Source of the DNA: Bilabrum cf. latius
Lineage: Eukaryota; Bigyra: Bicosoecida; Bigyra; Bicosoecida
NCBI GenBank assembly: GCA_965178125.1
Contig: OZ237777.1
Span: 1 to 64,000, forward strand
Direction: 5' to 3'
Length of the DNA stretch: 64,000 nt
Below, one piece after another: positions 1 through 11,352 of the stretch (its first letter is position 1; every line of letters begins with the position of its first letter). Under the pieces are notes generated by a model. The model saw only the letters and a program-made list of their open reading frames with translations, made no database searches and was not told where the DNA came from. Position numbers and translations under genes: made by a program.

Positions 1-209
1 AGTAGGAGCCAAGAGGCATTCTGTTTAGTCTTGACTATAAGCCAACGAATATCTGGTATTAATACAATCCTCCAAAAATAAACCACTGCCATAAACATCA
101 TCTCAACAGAACTACTGACTATCAAACGACTATCATCACAAAGACGTGATTCCCATATTTTGAACGTGACATTATCAAGTGACCCCACTGACATCAAAGA
201 AATTTTTGC
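1..209. other. Single-copy A/T-rich edge sequence
   Basis: Non-repetitive sequence at the left edge, before the 155-bp satellite. It contains no open frame with coding character on either strand. It shows that the (CCCTAA)n arrays to the right are internal to this assembly and are not its physical end. Confidence 0.5.
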
Positions 210-1069
210 ACCATGTTGTGGCCCTAGGCCGTCCCAATGCAATTTGAACGGTCTTCATATCTCCTGTGGTTGCCGAGATCGTATCCCACAGGATTTCAGC
301 ATGAAAATCTTCAAGGCCCAATATTGGCGCCGCGCGTCAAAAACGGAACCTGGGGAACATTTGCCCCATGTTGTGGCCCTAGGCCGTCCCAATGCAATTT
401 GAACGGTCTTCATATCTCCTGTAGTTGCCGAGATCGTATCCCGCAGGATTTCAGCATGAAAATCTTCAAGGCCCAATATTGGCGCCGCGCGTCAAAAACG
501 GAACCTGGGGAACATTTTCCCCATGTTGTGGCCCTAGGCCGTCCCAATGCAATTTGAACGGTCTTCATATCTCCTGTGGTTGCCGAGATCGTATCCCGCA
601 GGATTTCAGCATGAAAATCTTCAAGGCCCAATATTGGCGCCGCGCGTCAAAAACGGAACCTGGGGAACATTTGCCCCATGTTGTGGCCCTAGGCCGTCCC
701 AATGCAATTTGAACGGTCTTCATATCTCCTGTAGTTGCCGAGATCGTATCCCGCAGGATTTCAGCATGAAAATCTTCAAGGCCCAATATTGGCGCCGCGC
801 GTCAAAAACGGAACCTGGGGAACATTTGCCCCATGTTGTGGCCCTAGGCCGTCCCAATGCAATTTGAACGGTCTTCATATCTCCTGTAGTTGCCGAGATC
901 GTATCCCGCAGGATTTCAGCATGAAAATCTTCAAGGCCCAATATTGGCGCCGCGCGTCAAAAACGGAACCTGGGGAACATTTGCCCCATGTTGTGGCCCT
1001 AGGCCGTCCCAATACAATTTGAACGGTCTTCATATCTCCTGTGGTTGCCGAGATCGTATCCCGCAGGAT
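210..1069. repeat. 155-bp satellite array, subfamily 1 (about 5.5 copies)
   Basis: The same 155-bp unit recurs head to tail. Landmarks are GGCCCTAGGCCGTCCCAA, CATATCTCCTGTGGTTGCC and ATTGGCGCCGCGCGTC. Copies differ by only a few bases. This subfamily has AAAACGGAACCTGGGG and TTTGCCCCATGTTG where the array at 6.2-8.0 kb has AAAGCGGAACCTGAGG and TTTGGCCAATGATG. Short ORFs recur every 155 bp on both strands, which is a by-product of the repeat and not evidence of genes. Confidence 0.95.
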
Positions 1070-1133
1070 TTTGTCAAAATTCGAAGATGAAAATATTTTT
1101 TCCCCGACCCTGTCCCTGACTTTATATTAGATA
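1070..1133. other. Satellite-to-telomere junction segment, copy 1
   Basis: After the last 155-bp unit breaks off at GCAGGATTT, a 64-bp A/T-rich segment (TGAAAATATTTT, then CCCCGACCCTGTCCCTGAC) leads directly into CCCTAA repeats. The same segment occurs at 8022-8083 with a few substitutions. It is therefore a recurring boundary and not a random breakpoint. Confidence 0.85.
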
Positions 1134-1682
1134 CCCTAACCCTAACCCTAACCCTAACCCTAACCCTAACCCTAACCCTAACCCTAACCCTAACCCTAAC
1201 CCTAACCCTAACCCTAACCCTAACCCTAACCCTAACCCTAACCCTAACCCTAACCCTAACCCTAACCCTAACCCTAACCCTAACCCTAACCCTAACCCTA
1301 ACCCTAACCCTAACCCTAACCCTAACCCTAACCCTAACCCTAACCCTAACCCTAACCCTAACCCTAACCCTAACCCTAACCCTAACCCTAACCCTAACCC
1401 TAACCCTAACCCTAACCCTAACCCTAACCCTAACCCTAACCCTAACCCTAACCCTAACCCTAACCCTAACCCTAACCCTAACCCTAACCCTAACCCTAAC
1501 CCTAACCCTAACCCTAACCCTAACCCTAACCCTAACCCTAACCCTAACCCTAACCCTAACCCTAACCCTAACCCTAACCCTAACCCTAACCCTAACCCTA
1601 ACCCTAACCCTAACCCTAACCCTAACCCTAACCCTAACCCTAACCCTAACCCTAACCCTAACCCTAACCCTAACCCTAACCC
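1134..1682. repeat. Internal telomeric array (CCCTAA)n, about 91 repeats
   Basis: An uninterrupted run of CCCTAA on the plus strand, so TTAGGG on the minus strand. The orientation is that of a left chromosome end. It is bounded on both sides by satellite DNA, so it is internal here. It ends at CCCAAACCCG and passes into the 22-bp satellite. Confidence 0.97.
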
Positions 1683-1689
1683 CAAACCC

Positions 1690-4600
1690 GAAACCGCCCT
1701 GGGTAGGTTTTGAAACCGCCCTGGGTAGGTTTTGAAACCGCCCTGGGTAGGTTTTGAAACCGCCCTGGGTAGGTTTTGAAACCGCCCTGGGTAGGTTTTG
1801 AAACCGCCCTGGGTAGGTTTTGAAACCGCCCTGGGTAGGTTTTGAAACCGCCCTGGGTAGGTTTTGAAACCGCCCTGGGTAGGTTTTGAAACCGCCCTGG
1901 GTAGGTTTTGAAACCGCCCTGGGTAGGTTTTGAAACCGCCCTGGGTAGGTTTTGAAACCGCCCTGGGTAGGTTTTGAAACCGCCCTGGGTAGGTTTTGAA
2001 ACCGCCCTGGGTAGGTTTTGAAACCGCCCTGGGTAGGTTTTGAAACCGCCCTGGGTAGGTTTTGAAACCGCCCTGGGTAGGTTTTGAAACCGCCCTGGGT
2101 AGGTTTTGAAACCGCCCTGGGTAGGTTTTGAAACCGCCCTGGGTAGGTTTTGAAACCGCCCTGGGTAGGTTTTGAAACCGCCCTGGGTAGGTTTTGAAAC
2201 CGCCCTGGGTAGGTTTTGAAACCGCCCTGGGTAGGTTTTGAAACCTCCCTGGGTAGGTTTTGAAACCTCCCTGGGTAGGTTTTGAAACCTCCCTGGGTAG
2301 GTTTTGAAACCTCCCTGGGTAGGTTTTGAAACCTCCCTGGGTAGGTTTTGAAACCGCCCTGGGTAGGTTTTGAAACCGCCCTGGGTAGGTTTTGAAACCG
2401 CCCTGGGTAGGTTTTGAAACCGCCCTGGGTAGGTTTTGAAACCGCCCTGGGTAGGTTTTGAAACCGCCCTGGGTAGGTTTTGAAACCGCCCTGGGTAGGT
2501 TTTGAAACCGCCCTGGGTAGGTTTTGAAACCGCCCTGGGTAGGTTTTGAAACCGCCCTGGGTAGGTTTTGAAACCGCCCTGGGTAGGTTTTGAAACCGCC
2601 CTGGGTAGGTTTTGAAACCGCCCTGGGTAGGTTTTGAAACCGCCCTGGGTAGGTTTTGAAACCTCCCTGGGTAGGTTTTGAAACCTCCCTGGGTAGGTTT
2701 TGAAACCGCCCTGGGTAGGTTTTGAAACCGCCCTGGGTAGGTTTTGAAACCGCCCTGGGTAGGTTTTGAAACCGCCCTGGGTAGGTTTTGAAACCGCCCT
2801 GGGTAGGTTTTGAAACCGCCCTGGGTAGGTTTTGAAACCGCCCTGGGTAGGTTTTGAAACCGCCCTGGGTAGGTTTTGAAACCGCCCTGGGTAGGTTTTG
2901 AAACCGCCCTGGGTAGGTTTTGAAACCGCCCTGGGTAGGTTTTGAAACCGCCCTGGGTAGGTTTTGAAACCGCCCTGGGTAGGTTTTGAAACCGCCCTGG
3001 GTAGGTTTTGAAACCGCCCTGGGTAGGTTTTGAAACCGCCCTGGGTAGGTTTTGAAACCGCCCTGGGTAGGTTTTGAAACCGCCCTGGGTAGGTTTTGAA
3101 ACCGCCCTGGGTAGGTTTTGAAACCGCCCTGGGTAGGTTTTGAAACCGCCCTGGGTAGGTTTTGAAACCGCCCTGGGTAGGTTTCGAAACCGCCCTGGGT
3201 AGGTTTTGAAACCGCCCTGGGTAGGTTTTGAAACCGCCCTGGGTAGGTTTTGAAACCGCCCTGGGTAGGTTTTGAAACCGCCCTGGGTAGGTTTTGAAAC
3301 CGCCCTGGGTAGGTTTTGAAACCGCCCTGGGTAGGTTTTGAAACCGCCCTGGGTAGGTTTTGAAACCGCCCTGGGTAGGTTTTGAAACCGCCCTGGGTAG
3401 GTTTTGAAACCGCCCTGGGTAGGTTTTGAAACCGCCCTGGGTAGGTTTTGAAACCGCCCTGGGTAGGTTTTGAAACCGCCCTGGGTAGGTTTTGAAACCG
3501 CCCTGGGTAGGTTTTGAAACCGCCCTGGGTAGGTTTTGAAACCGCCCTGGGTAGGTTTTGAAACCGCCCTGGGTAGGTTTTGAAACCGCCCTGGGTAGGT
3601 TTTGAAACCGCCCTGGGTAGGTTTTGAAACCGCCCTGGGTAGGTTTTGAAACCGCCCTGGGTAGGTTTTGAAACCGCCCTGGGTAGGTTTTGAAACCGCC
3701 CTGGGTAGGTTTTGAAACCTCCCTGGGTAGGTTTTGAAACCTCCCTGGGTAGGTTTTGAAACCGCCCTGGGTAGGTTTTGAAACCTCCCTGGGTAGGTTT
3801 TGAAACCGCCCTGGGTAGGTTTTGAAACCGCCCTGGGTAGGTTTTGAAACCGCCCTGGGTAGGTTTTGAAACCGCCCTGGGTAGGTTTTGAAACCGCCCT
3901 GGGTAGGTTTTGAAACCGCCCTGGGTAGGTTTTGAAACCGCCCTGGGTAGGTTTTGAAACCTCCCTGGGTAGGTTTTGAAACCTCCCTGGGTAGGTTTTG
4001 AAACCTCCCTGGGTAGGTTTTGAAACCTCCCTGGGTAGGTTTTGAAACCGCCCTGGGTAGGTTTTGAAACCGCCCTGGGTAGGTTTTGAAACCGCCCTGG
4101 GTAGGTTTTGAAACCGCCCTGGGTAGGTTTTGAAACCGCCCTGGGTAGGTTTTGAAACCGCCCTGGGTAGGTTTTGAAACCGCCCTGGGTAGGTTTTGAA
4201 ACCGCCCTGGGTAGGTTTTGAAACCGCCCTGGGTAGGTTTTGAAACCGCCCTGGGTAGGTTTTGAAACCGCCCTGGGTAGGTTTTGAAACCGCCCTGGGT
4301 AGGTTTTGAAACCGCCCTGGGTAGGTTTTGAAACCGCCCTGGGTAGGTTTTGAAACCGCCCTGGGTAGGTTTTGAAACCTCCCTGGGTAGGTTTTGAAAC
4401 CTCCCTGGGTAGGTTTTGAAACCGCCCTGGGTAGGTTTTGAAACCGCCCTGGGTAGGTTTTGAAACCGCCCTGGGTAGGTTTTGAAACCGCCCTGGGTAG
4501 GTTTTGAAACCGCCCTGGGTAGGTTTTGAAACCGCCCTGGGTAGGTTTTGAAACCGCCCTGGGTAGGTTTTGAAACCGCCCTGGGTAGGTTTTGAAACCG

Positions 4601-6180
4601 CCCTGGGTAGGTTTTGAAACCGCCCTGGGTAGGTTTTGAAACCGCCCTGGGTAGGTTTTGAAACCGCCCTGGGTAGGTTTTGAAACCGCCCTGGGTAGGT
4701 TTTGAAACCGCCCTGGGTAGGTTTTGAAACCGCCCTGGGTAGGTTTTGAAACCGCCCTGGGTAGGTTTTGAAACCGCCCTGGGTAGGTTTTGAAACCGCC
4801 CTGGGTAGGTTTTGAAACCGCCCTGGGTAGGTTTTGAAACCGCCCTGGGTAGGTTTTGAAACCGCCCTGGGTAGGTTTTGAAACCGCCCTGGGTAGGTTT
4901 TGAAACCGCCCTGGGTAGGTTTCGAAACCGCCCTGGGTAGGTTTTGAAACCGCCCTGGGTAGGTTTTGAAACCGCCCTGGGTAGGTTTTGAAACCGCCCT
5001 GGGTAGGTTTTGAAACCGCCCTGGGTAGGTTTTGAAACCGCCCTGGGTAGGTTTTGAAACCGCCCTGGGTAGGTTTTGAAACCGCCCTGGGTAGGTTTTG
5101 AAACCGCCCTGGGTAGGTTTTGAAACCGCCCTGGGTAGGTTTTGAAACCGCCCTGGGTAGGTTTTGAAACCGCCCTGGGTAGGTTTTGAAACCGCCCTGG
5201 GTAGGTTTTGAAACCGCCCTGGGTAGGTTTTGAAACCGCCCTGGGTAGGTTTTGAAACCGCCCTGGGTAGGTTTTGAAACCGCCCTGGGTAGGTTTTGAA
5301 ACCGCCCTGGGTAGGTTTTGAAACCGCCCTGGGTAGGTTTTGAAACCGCCCTGGGTAGGTTTTGAAACCGCCCTGGGTAGGTTTTGAAACCGCCCTGGGT
5401 AGGTTTTGAAACCGCCCTGGGTAGGTTTTGAAACCGCCCTGGGTAGGTTTTGAAACCGCCCTGGGTAGGTTTTGAAACCGCCCTGGGTAGGTTTTGAAAC
5501 CGCCCTGGGTAGGTTTTGAAACCGCCCTGGGTAGGTTTTGAAACCGCCCTGGGTAGGTTTTGAAACCGCCCTGGGTAGGTTTTGAAACCGCCCTGGGTAG
5601 GTTTTGAAACCGCCCTGGGTAGGTTTTGAAACCGCCCTGGGTAGGTTTTGAAACCGCCCTGGGTAGGTTTTGAAACCGCCCTGGGTAGGTTTTGAAACCG
5701 CCCTGGGTAGGTTTTGAAACCGCCCTGGGTAGGTTTTGAAACCGCCCTGGGTAGGTTTTGAAACCGCCCTGGGTAGGTTTTGAAACCGCCCTGGGTAGGT
5801 TTTGAAACCGCCCTGGGTAGGTTTTGAAACCGCCCTGGGTAGGTTTTGAAACCGCCCTGGGTAGGTTTTGAAACCGCCCTGGGTAGGTTTTGAAACCGCC
5901 CTGGGTAGGTTTTGAAACCGCCCTGGGTAGGTTTTGAAACCGCCCTGGGTAGGTTTTGAAACCGCCCTGGGTAGGTTTTGAAACCGCCCTGGGTAGGTTT
6001 TGAAACCGCCCTGGGTAGGTTTTGAAACCGCCCTGGGTAGGTTTTGAAACCGCCCTGGGTAGGTTTTGAAACCGCCCTGGGTAGGTTTTGAAACCGCCCT
6101 GGGTAGGTTTTGAAACCGCCCTGGGTAGGTTTTGAAACCGCCCTGGGTAGGTTTTGAAACCTCCCCCGAGTAGGTTTCAA
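1690..6180. repeat. 22-bp satellite array (about 200 copies)
   Basis: The unit GAAACCGCCCTGGGTAGGTT plus TT is repeated for about 4.5 kb with very little variation. The main variant is CCTCCC for CGCCCT, clustered around 2.24-2.34, 2.66, 3.72, 3.96-4.04 and 4.38 kb, and a few units carry TTTCGAAAC. The minus strand is open in every frame, giving ORFs up to 1,770 codons. That follows from a 22-bp unit lacking stops on that strand and is not evidence of a protein. Confidence 0.97.
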
Positions 6181-6217
6181 TACGCCATACTTGCACTGAA
6201 TGAAGTACAATGAATCT

Positions 6218-8021
6218 GAGGAACATTTGGCCAATGTTGTGGCCCTAGGCCGTCCCAACGCAATTTGAACGGTCTTCATATCTCCTGTGGTTGCCGAGAT
6301 CGTATCCCGCAGGATTTCAGCATGAAAATCTTCAAGGCCCAATATTGGCGCCGTGCGTCAAAAGCGGAACCTGAGGAACATTTGGCCAATGATGTGGCCC
6401 TAGGCCGTCCCAATGCAATTTTAACGGTCTTCATATCTCCTGTGGTTGCCGAGATCGTATCCCGCAGGATTTCAGCATGAAAATCTTCAAGGCCCAATAT
6501 TGGCGCCGCGCGTCAAAAGCGGAACCTGAGGAACATTTGGCCAATGATGTGGCCCTAGGCCGTCCCAACGCAATTTGAACGGTCTTCATATCTCCTGTGG
6601 TTGCCGAGATCGTATCCCGCAGGATTTCAGCATGAAAATCTTCAAGGCCCAATATTGGCGCTGCGCGTCAAAAGCGGAACCTGAGGAACATTTGGCCAAT
6701 GTTGTGGCCCTAGGCCGTCCCAACGCAATTTGAACGGTCTTCATATCTCCTGTGGTTGCCGAGATCGTATCCCGCAGGATTTCAGCATGAAAATCTTCAA
6801 GGCCCAATATTGGCGCCGCGCGTCAAAAGCGGAACCTGAGGAACATTTGGCCAATGATGTGGCTCTAGGCCGTCCCAACGCAATTTGAACGGTCTTCATA
6901 TCTCCTGTGGTTGCCGAGATCGTATCCCGCAGGATTTCAGCATGAAAATCTTCAAGGCCCAATATTGGCGCCGCGCGTCAAAAGCGGAACCTGAGGAACA
7001 TTTGGCCAATGATGTGGCCCTAGGCCGTCCCAACGCAATTTGAACGGTCTTCATATCTCCTGTGGTTGCCGAGATCGTATCCCGCAGGATTTCAGCATGA
7101 AAATCTTCAAGGCCCAATATTGGCGCCGCGCGTCAAAAGCGGAACCTGAGGAACATTTGGCCAATGATGTGGCTCTAGGCCGTCCCAACGCAATTTGAAC
7201 GGTCTTCATATCTCCTGTGGTTGCCGAGATCGTATCCCGCAGGATTTCAGCATGAAAATCTTCAAGGCCCAATATTGGCGCCGCGCGTCAAAAGCGGAAC
7301 CTGAGGAACATTTGGCCAATGATGTGGCCCTAGGCCGTCCCAACGCAATTTGAACGGTCTTCATATCTCCTGTGGTTGCCGAGATCGTATCCCGCAGGAT
7401 TTCAGCATGAAAATCTTCAAGGCCCAATATTGGCGCCGCGCGTCAAAAGCGGAACCTGAGGAACATTTGGCCAATGATGTGGCTCTAGGCCGTCCCAATG
7501 CAATTTTAACGGTCTTCATATCTCCTGTGGTTGCCGAGATCGTATCCCGCAGGATTTCAGCATGAAAATCTTCAAGGCCCAATATTGGCGCCGCGCGTCA
7601 AAAGCGGAACCTGAGGAACATTTGGCCAATGTTGTGGCCCTAGGCCGTCCCAACGCAATTTGAACGGTCTTCATATCTCCTGTGGTTGCCGAGATCGTAT
7701 CCCGCAGGATTTCAGCATGAAAATCTTCAAGGCCCAATATTGGCGCCGCGCGTCAAAAGCGGAACCTGAGGAACATTTGGCCAATGTTGTGGCCCTAGGC
7801 CGTCCCAACGCAATTTGAACGGTCTTCATATCTCCTGTGGTTGCCGAGATCGTATCCCGCAGGATTTCAGCATGAAAATCTTCAAGGCCCAATATTGGCG
7901 CCGCGCGTCAAAAGCGGAACCTGAGGAACATTTGGCCAATGATGTGGCCCTAGGCCGTCCCAACGCAATTTGAACGGTCTTCATATCTCCTGTGGTTGCC
8001 GAGATCGTATCCCGCAGGATT
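6218..8021. repeat. 155-bp satellite array, subfamily 2 (about 11.6 copies)
   Basis: The same 155-bp unit as at 210-1069 but with its own diagnostic variants (AAAGCGGAACCTGAGG; TTTGGCCAATGATG or TTTGGCCAATGTTG). Units within the array resemble each other more than they resemble the first array, which points to local homogenisation. A short non-repetitive bridge at 6181-6217 separates it from the 22-bp array. Confidence 0.95.
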
Positions 8022-8083
8022 TTGTCAAAAAGTGAAGATGAAAATATTTTTCCCCGACCCTGTCCCTGACTTTATAATAGATA
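8022..8083. other. Satellite-to-telomere junction segment, copy 2
   Basis: Second copy of the boundary seen at 1070-1133 (GTCAAAAAGTGAAGATGAAA, then CCCCGACCCTGTCCCTGAC, then TAATAGATA before CCCTAA). Its recurrence in the same orientation marks a duplicated subtelomeric module. Confidence 0.85.
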
Positions 8084-9336
8084 CCCTAACCCTAACCCTA
8101 ACCCTAACCCTAACCCTAACCCTAACCCTAACCCTAACCCTAACCCTAACCCTAACCCTAACCCTAACCCTAACCCTAACCCTAACCCTAACCCTAACCC
8201 TAACCCTAACCCTAACCCTAACCCTAACCCTAACCCTAACCCTAACCCTAACCCTAACCCTAACCCTAACCCTAACCCTAACCCTAACCCTAACCCTAAC
8301 CCTAACCCTAACCCTAACCCTAACCCTAACCCTAACCCTAACCCTAACCCTAACCCTAACCCTAACCCTAACCCTAACCCTAACCCTAACCCTAACCCTA
8401 ACCCTAACCCTAACCCTAACCCTAACCCTAACCCTAACCCTAACCCTAACCCTAACCCTAACCCTAACCCTAACCCTAACCCTAACCCTAACCCTAACCC
8501 TAACCCTAACCCTAACCCTAACCCTAACCCTAACCCTAACCCTAACCCTAACCCTAACCCTAACCCTAACCCTAACCCTAACCCTAACCCTAACCCTAAC
8601 CCTAACCCTAACCCTAACCCTAACCCTAACCCTAACCCTAACCCTAACCCTAACCCTAACCCTAACCCTAACCCTAACCCTAACCCTAACCCTAACCCTA
8701 ACCCTAACCCTAACCCTAACCCTAACCCTAACCCTAACCCTAACCCTAACCCTAACCCTAACCCTAACCCTAACCCTAACCCTAACCCTAACCCTAACCC
8801 TAACCCTAACCCTAACCCTAACCCTAACCCTAACCCTAACCCTAACCCTAACCCTAACCCTAACCCTAACCCTAACCCTAACCCTAACCCTAACCCTAAC
8901 CCTAACCCTAACCCTAACCCTAACCCTAACCCTAACCCTAACCCTAACCCTAACCCTAACCCTAACCCTAACCCTAACCCTAACCCTAACCCTAACCCTA
9001 ACCCTAACCCTAACCCTAACCCTAACCCTAACCCTAACCCTAACCCTAACCCTAACCCTAACCCTAACCCTAACCCTAACCCTAACCCTAACCCTAACCC
9101 TAACCCTAACCCTAACCCTAACCCTAACCCTAACCCTAACCCTAACCCTAACCCTAACCCTAACCCTAACCCTAACCCTAACCCTAACCCTAACCCTAAC
9201 CCTAACCCTAACCCTAACCCTAACCCTAACCCTAACCCTAACCCTAACCCTAACCCTAACCCTAACCCTAACCCTAACCCTAACCCTAACCCAAACCCTA
9301 AAAAAAACCCAAACCAAACCTAAAAAAAAAAAACCT
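8084..9336. repeat. Internal telomeric array (CCCTAA)n, about 200 repeats, with degenerate end
   Basis: Perfect CCCTAA repeats run to about 9290, then decay into A-rich telomere-like sequence (CCAAACCC, CCTAAAAAAA). The orientation is the same as the array at 1134-1682. At about 1.2 kb it is long for an internal telomeric tract. Confidence 0.97.
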
Positions 9337-9745
9337 AGGCTGTGCCGGGGCAAGCAGGTCGGGAGAGCGGGCGATGGATGGGGGCCATGGTGGCTGTGCC
9401 GGGGCAAGCAGGTCGGGAGAGCGGGCGATGGATGGGGGCCATGGTGGCTGTGCCGGGGCAAGCAGGTCGGGAGAGCGGGCGATGGATGGGGGCCATGGTG
9501 GCTGTGCCGGGGCAAGCAGGTTGGGAGAGCGGGCGATGGATGGTGGCCACGGTGGCTGTGCCGGGGCAAGCAGGTCGGGAGAGCGGGCGATGGAGGGGGG
9601 CCATGGTGGCTGTGCCGGGGCAAGCAGGTTGGGAGAGCGGGCGATGGATGGGGGCCATGGTGCTAACCCTAACCCTGGATGGGGGCCATGGTGGCTGTGC
9701 CGGGGCAAGCAGGTTGGGAGAGCGGGCGATGGAGGGGGGCCATGG
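9337..9745. repeat. 54-bp G-rich tandem repeat with embedded telomeric seed
   Basis: About seven units with landmarks GGCTGTGCCGGGGCAAGCAG and GCGATGGATGGGGGCCATGG. Because 54 is a multiple of three, all frames stay open and predict 18-residue repeats, which I do not treat as coding. At 9662-9675 a unit is cut after GGCCATGGTG and CTAACCCTAACCCT is inserted before the array resumes. Confidence 0.9.
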
Positions 9746-9918
9746 TGCCTTTGGGTTAGGACCTGGTTAGTGTGCGGCACATAGTGGGGTCTGGTGGGTG
9801 TCTGGGGGATCTGGTGAGTGTGCGGCACATGGTGTGATGTGCTACTTGTCTGTGAAAGTGAATCATTGATCATAAGTGGACGGTGCATCTGCGTCCAGGC
9901 CAAGCAACTGAAGCGTGA
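9746..9918. other. Non-repetitive spacer, T/G-rich
   Basis: Sequence between the subtelomeric repeats and the first gene-like frame. It contains short imperfect repeats of GGTCTGGTG type and GTGTGCGGCACAT twice. I see no gene here. Confidence 0.4.
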
Positions 9919-10557
9919 GGGCGGACCTGCAGGCAAGGCTGTGCTTTGGGGCCGCTGAGCCCGTCAACCAGCTCTTCTACAGCTCGCCCCTCCCTGGCTC
10001 ACGCGGGCAGGGCAGAGGCAGAGCAGACAGCAGCCGAGGCGAACGACCGCGCTAAAGAGGCCGAGTCGAGGAGGCGGGCCATCCAGGGCCAGGTGAAGGC
10101 GCTAGAGGCCAAGCTGGCAGCCACTGAGGAGGCACTGCAGCAAGCACGGGACTAGGTATAGGCGGCAGAAGAGGCCGCTGAATAGGCTCTGGCCGCGATG
10201 GACACAGGCATGCGTAGCATCACGCAGGCGAGGACGACGGGCACCACTGCCAGTGGTGGCACGGGCAAGTGCGAGGACCGGGCGCGGCTGCGCGACGGCA
10301 CCGACGAGGCGGAGGGGGGCGCGGCGGCCGCCGTGGTGGGCGCCGGGGGTGGAATCGGCGCAGCTGCCGCGCTGCAGGACGCTGCGAATGGCGGTGACGT
10401 CGTGGCTGATCCGGTGCGCGAGAAAGTTCCCATTCCCGAGGCGTGGATCGATGCCGAGAGGGGAGGACACGGAGGACGCGCCTTAGGCGGCCAGAGGGCC
10501 GGCGGCTGTGATGGCCAGCAGGCAGTCGTAGGCGTTCGACGCAAACGGATGCAATAA
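9919..10557 (+). CDS. Coiled-coil protein with three in-frame UAG codons (5' end unresolved)
   Basis: The frame is open from 9919 to a TAA at 10555, interrupted only by TAG at 10153, 10159 and 10183. The central part is a strongly charged Ala/Glu/Lys helix with heptad spacing (AEAEQTAAEANDRAKEAE, then VKALEAKLAATEEALQQ). It continues past the TAGs as AAEEAAE and ALAAMD, so the helix plainly spans them. In the heptad register the three UAG positions fall at g, b and c, which are exposed sites. The C-terminal third is Gly/Ala-rich and ends in a basic RRKRMQ tail. There is no ATG at the 5' end. An upstream exon is likely, because another frame at 9920-10000 also has coding character. No family is recognised. 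Confidence 0.6.
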
Positions 10558-10709
10558 GCTCACCTTGCTATCAGACCCATCGGTTGGCATCATACCACCC
10601 TGCCGGCTCGGGGCGGGATCGACGGCCACACGGCAGCCCCCGCTTAGTCACAGGCCACCCGTGCCATTCAGGCTGAATGGGCAGTAGCTGCACTTGAGTG
10701 ACTCTTTAA

Positions 10710-11116
10710 ATTGGATTCAAACTGATTCGAGAATACCCACATTGTATAACCCTACATTATTACAAGATTGCAGACAGGCGTGCATACATGTCCTTGAACC
10801 CCGTGTGTTTGAAGCTCGTAAGCGATGCAGGACTGTCCCTGCGGCCGCTGTGTGGTACACCATTTGCATGCTGGTTCCGTCCACGTGCCCAGGTAGCCGT
10901 TCTGAGAGTATTGGACACGTATGTCAACTACGCCCAGATTGCGCTGATTTGCACTTGCACGGTTTTTATCTTCTTCTTCCAAGATATTCCAGCCAACGGC
11001 ACGTACAGCATTAGGGCACTTTCATGGACCTAGATGGCCCCTACAAGGAGGATAGTCGGTACTGCTATCATTCATACATGGCATGGGATCATGTGGCGCA
11101 GTCGCACCTCTTGAGT
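10710..11116 (+). CDS. Candidate small membrane protein, one in-frame UAG
   Basis: The frame is open from 10710 to a TGA at 11114, with an ATG at 10788 and one in-frame TAG at 11031. From that ATG it encodes about 108 residues. One hydrophobic stretch, AQIALICTCTVFIFFF, is followed by a polar loop, which would fit a single membrane span. A second frame starting near 10694 is also open past a TAG, so strand and frame are not certain. No known family. Confidence 0.3.
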
Positions 11117-11352
11117 CGCCAATGGAAGGCTGACAGTGGCCCCACCTTTGGAACTCGGCGGAATCCACACAGATCAAGCCTAACGATGACCCTCTAGTTG
11201 CAGACAAACCAACCCTGGATCAAACATATCATTCATGAATCAAATGCCCACTAAACGCGGGCTGGCGATCCAGACGGCACTCCAAGTCAGAGCGCCATGC
11301 GGGACTTAGCTGCAATTCCATTAAAACACATACAATGCAGTCCACACGCCCT

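Noticed and set aside
1030-6342. Minus-strand ORFs of 1,770 and 1,516 codons
   Set aside because: They are entirely satellite and telomere repeat lacking stops on that strand. Period-22 repetition with no codon bias gives no reason to believe translation.
7996-9666. ORFs of about 530-560 codons across the (CCCTAA)n array
   Set aside because: A six-base repeat without stops is open in several frames (TL or RV dipeptides). This is telomeric DNA.
9337-9770. Repeat proteins from the 54-bp array on both strands
   Set aside because: Both strands and more than one frame are open because the unit is 54 bp long and has no stops. The array is broken by a telomeric insertion, and there is no start context or flanking coding sequence.
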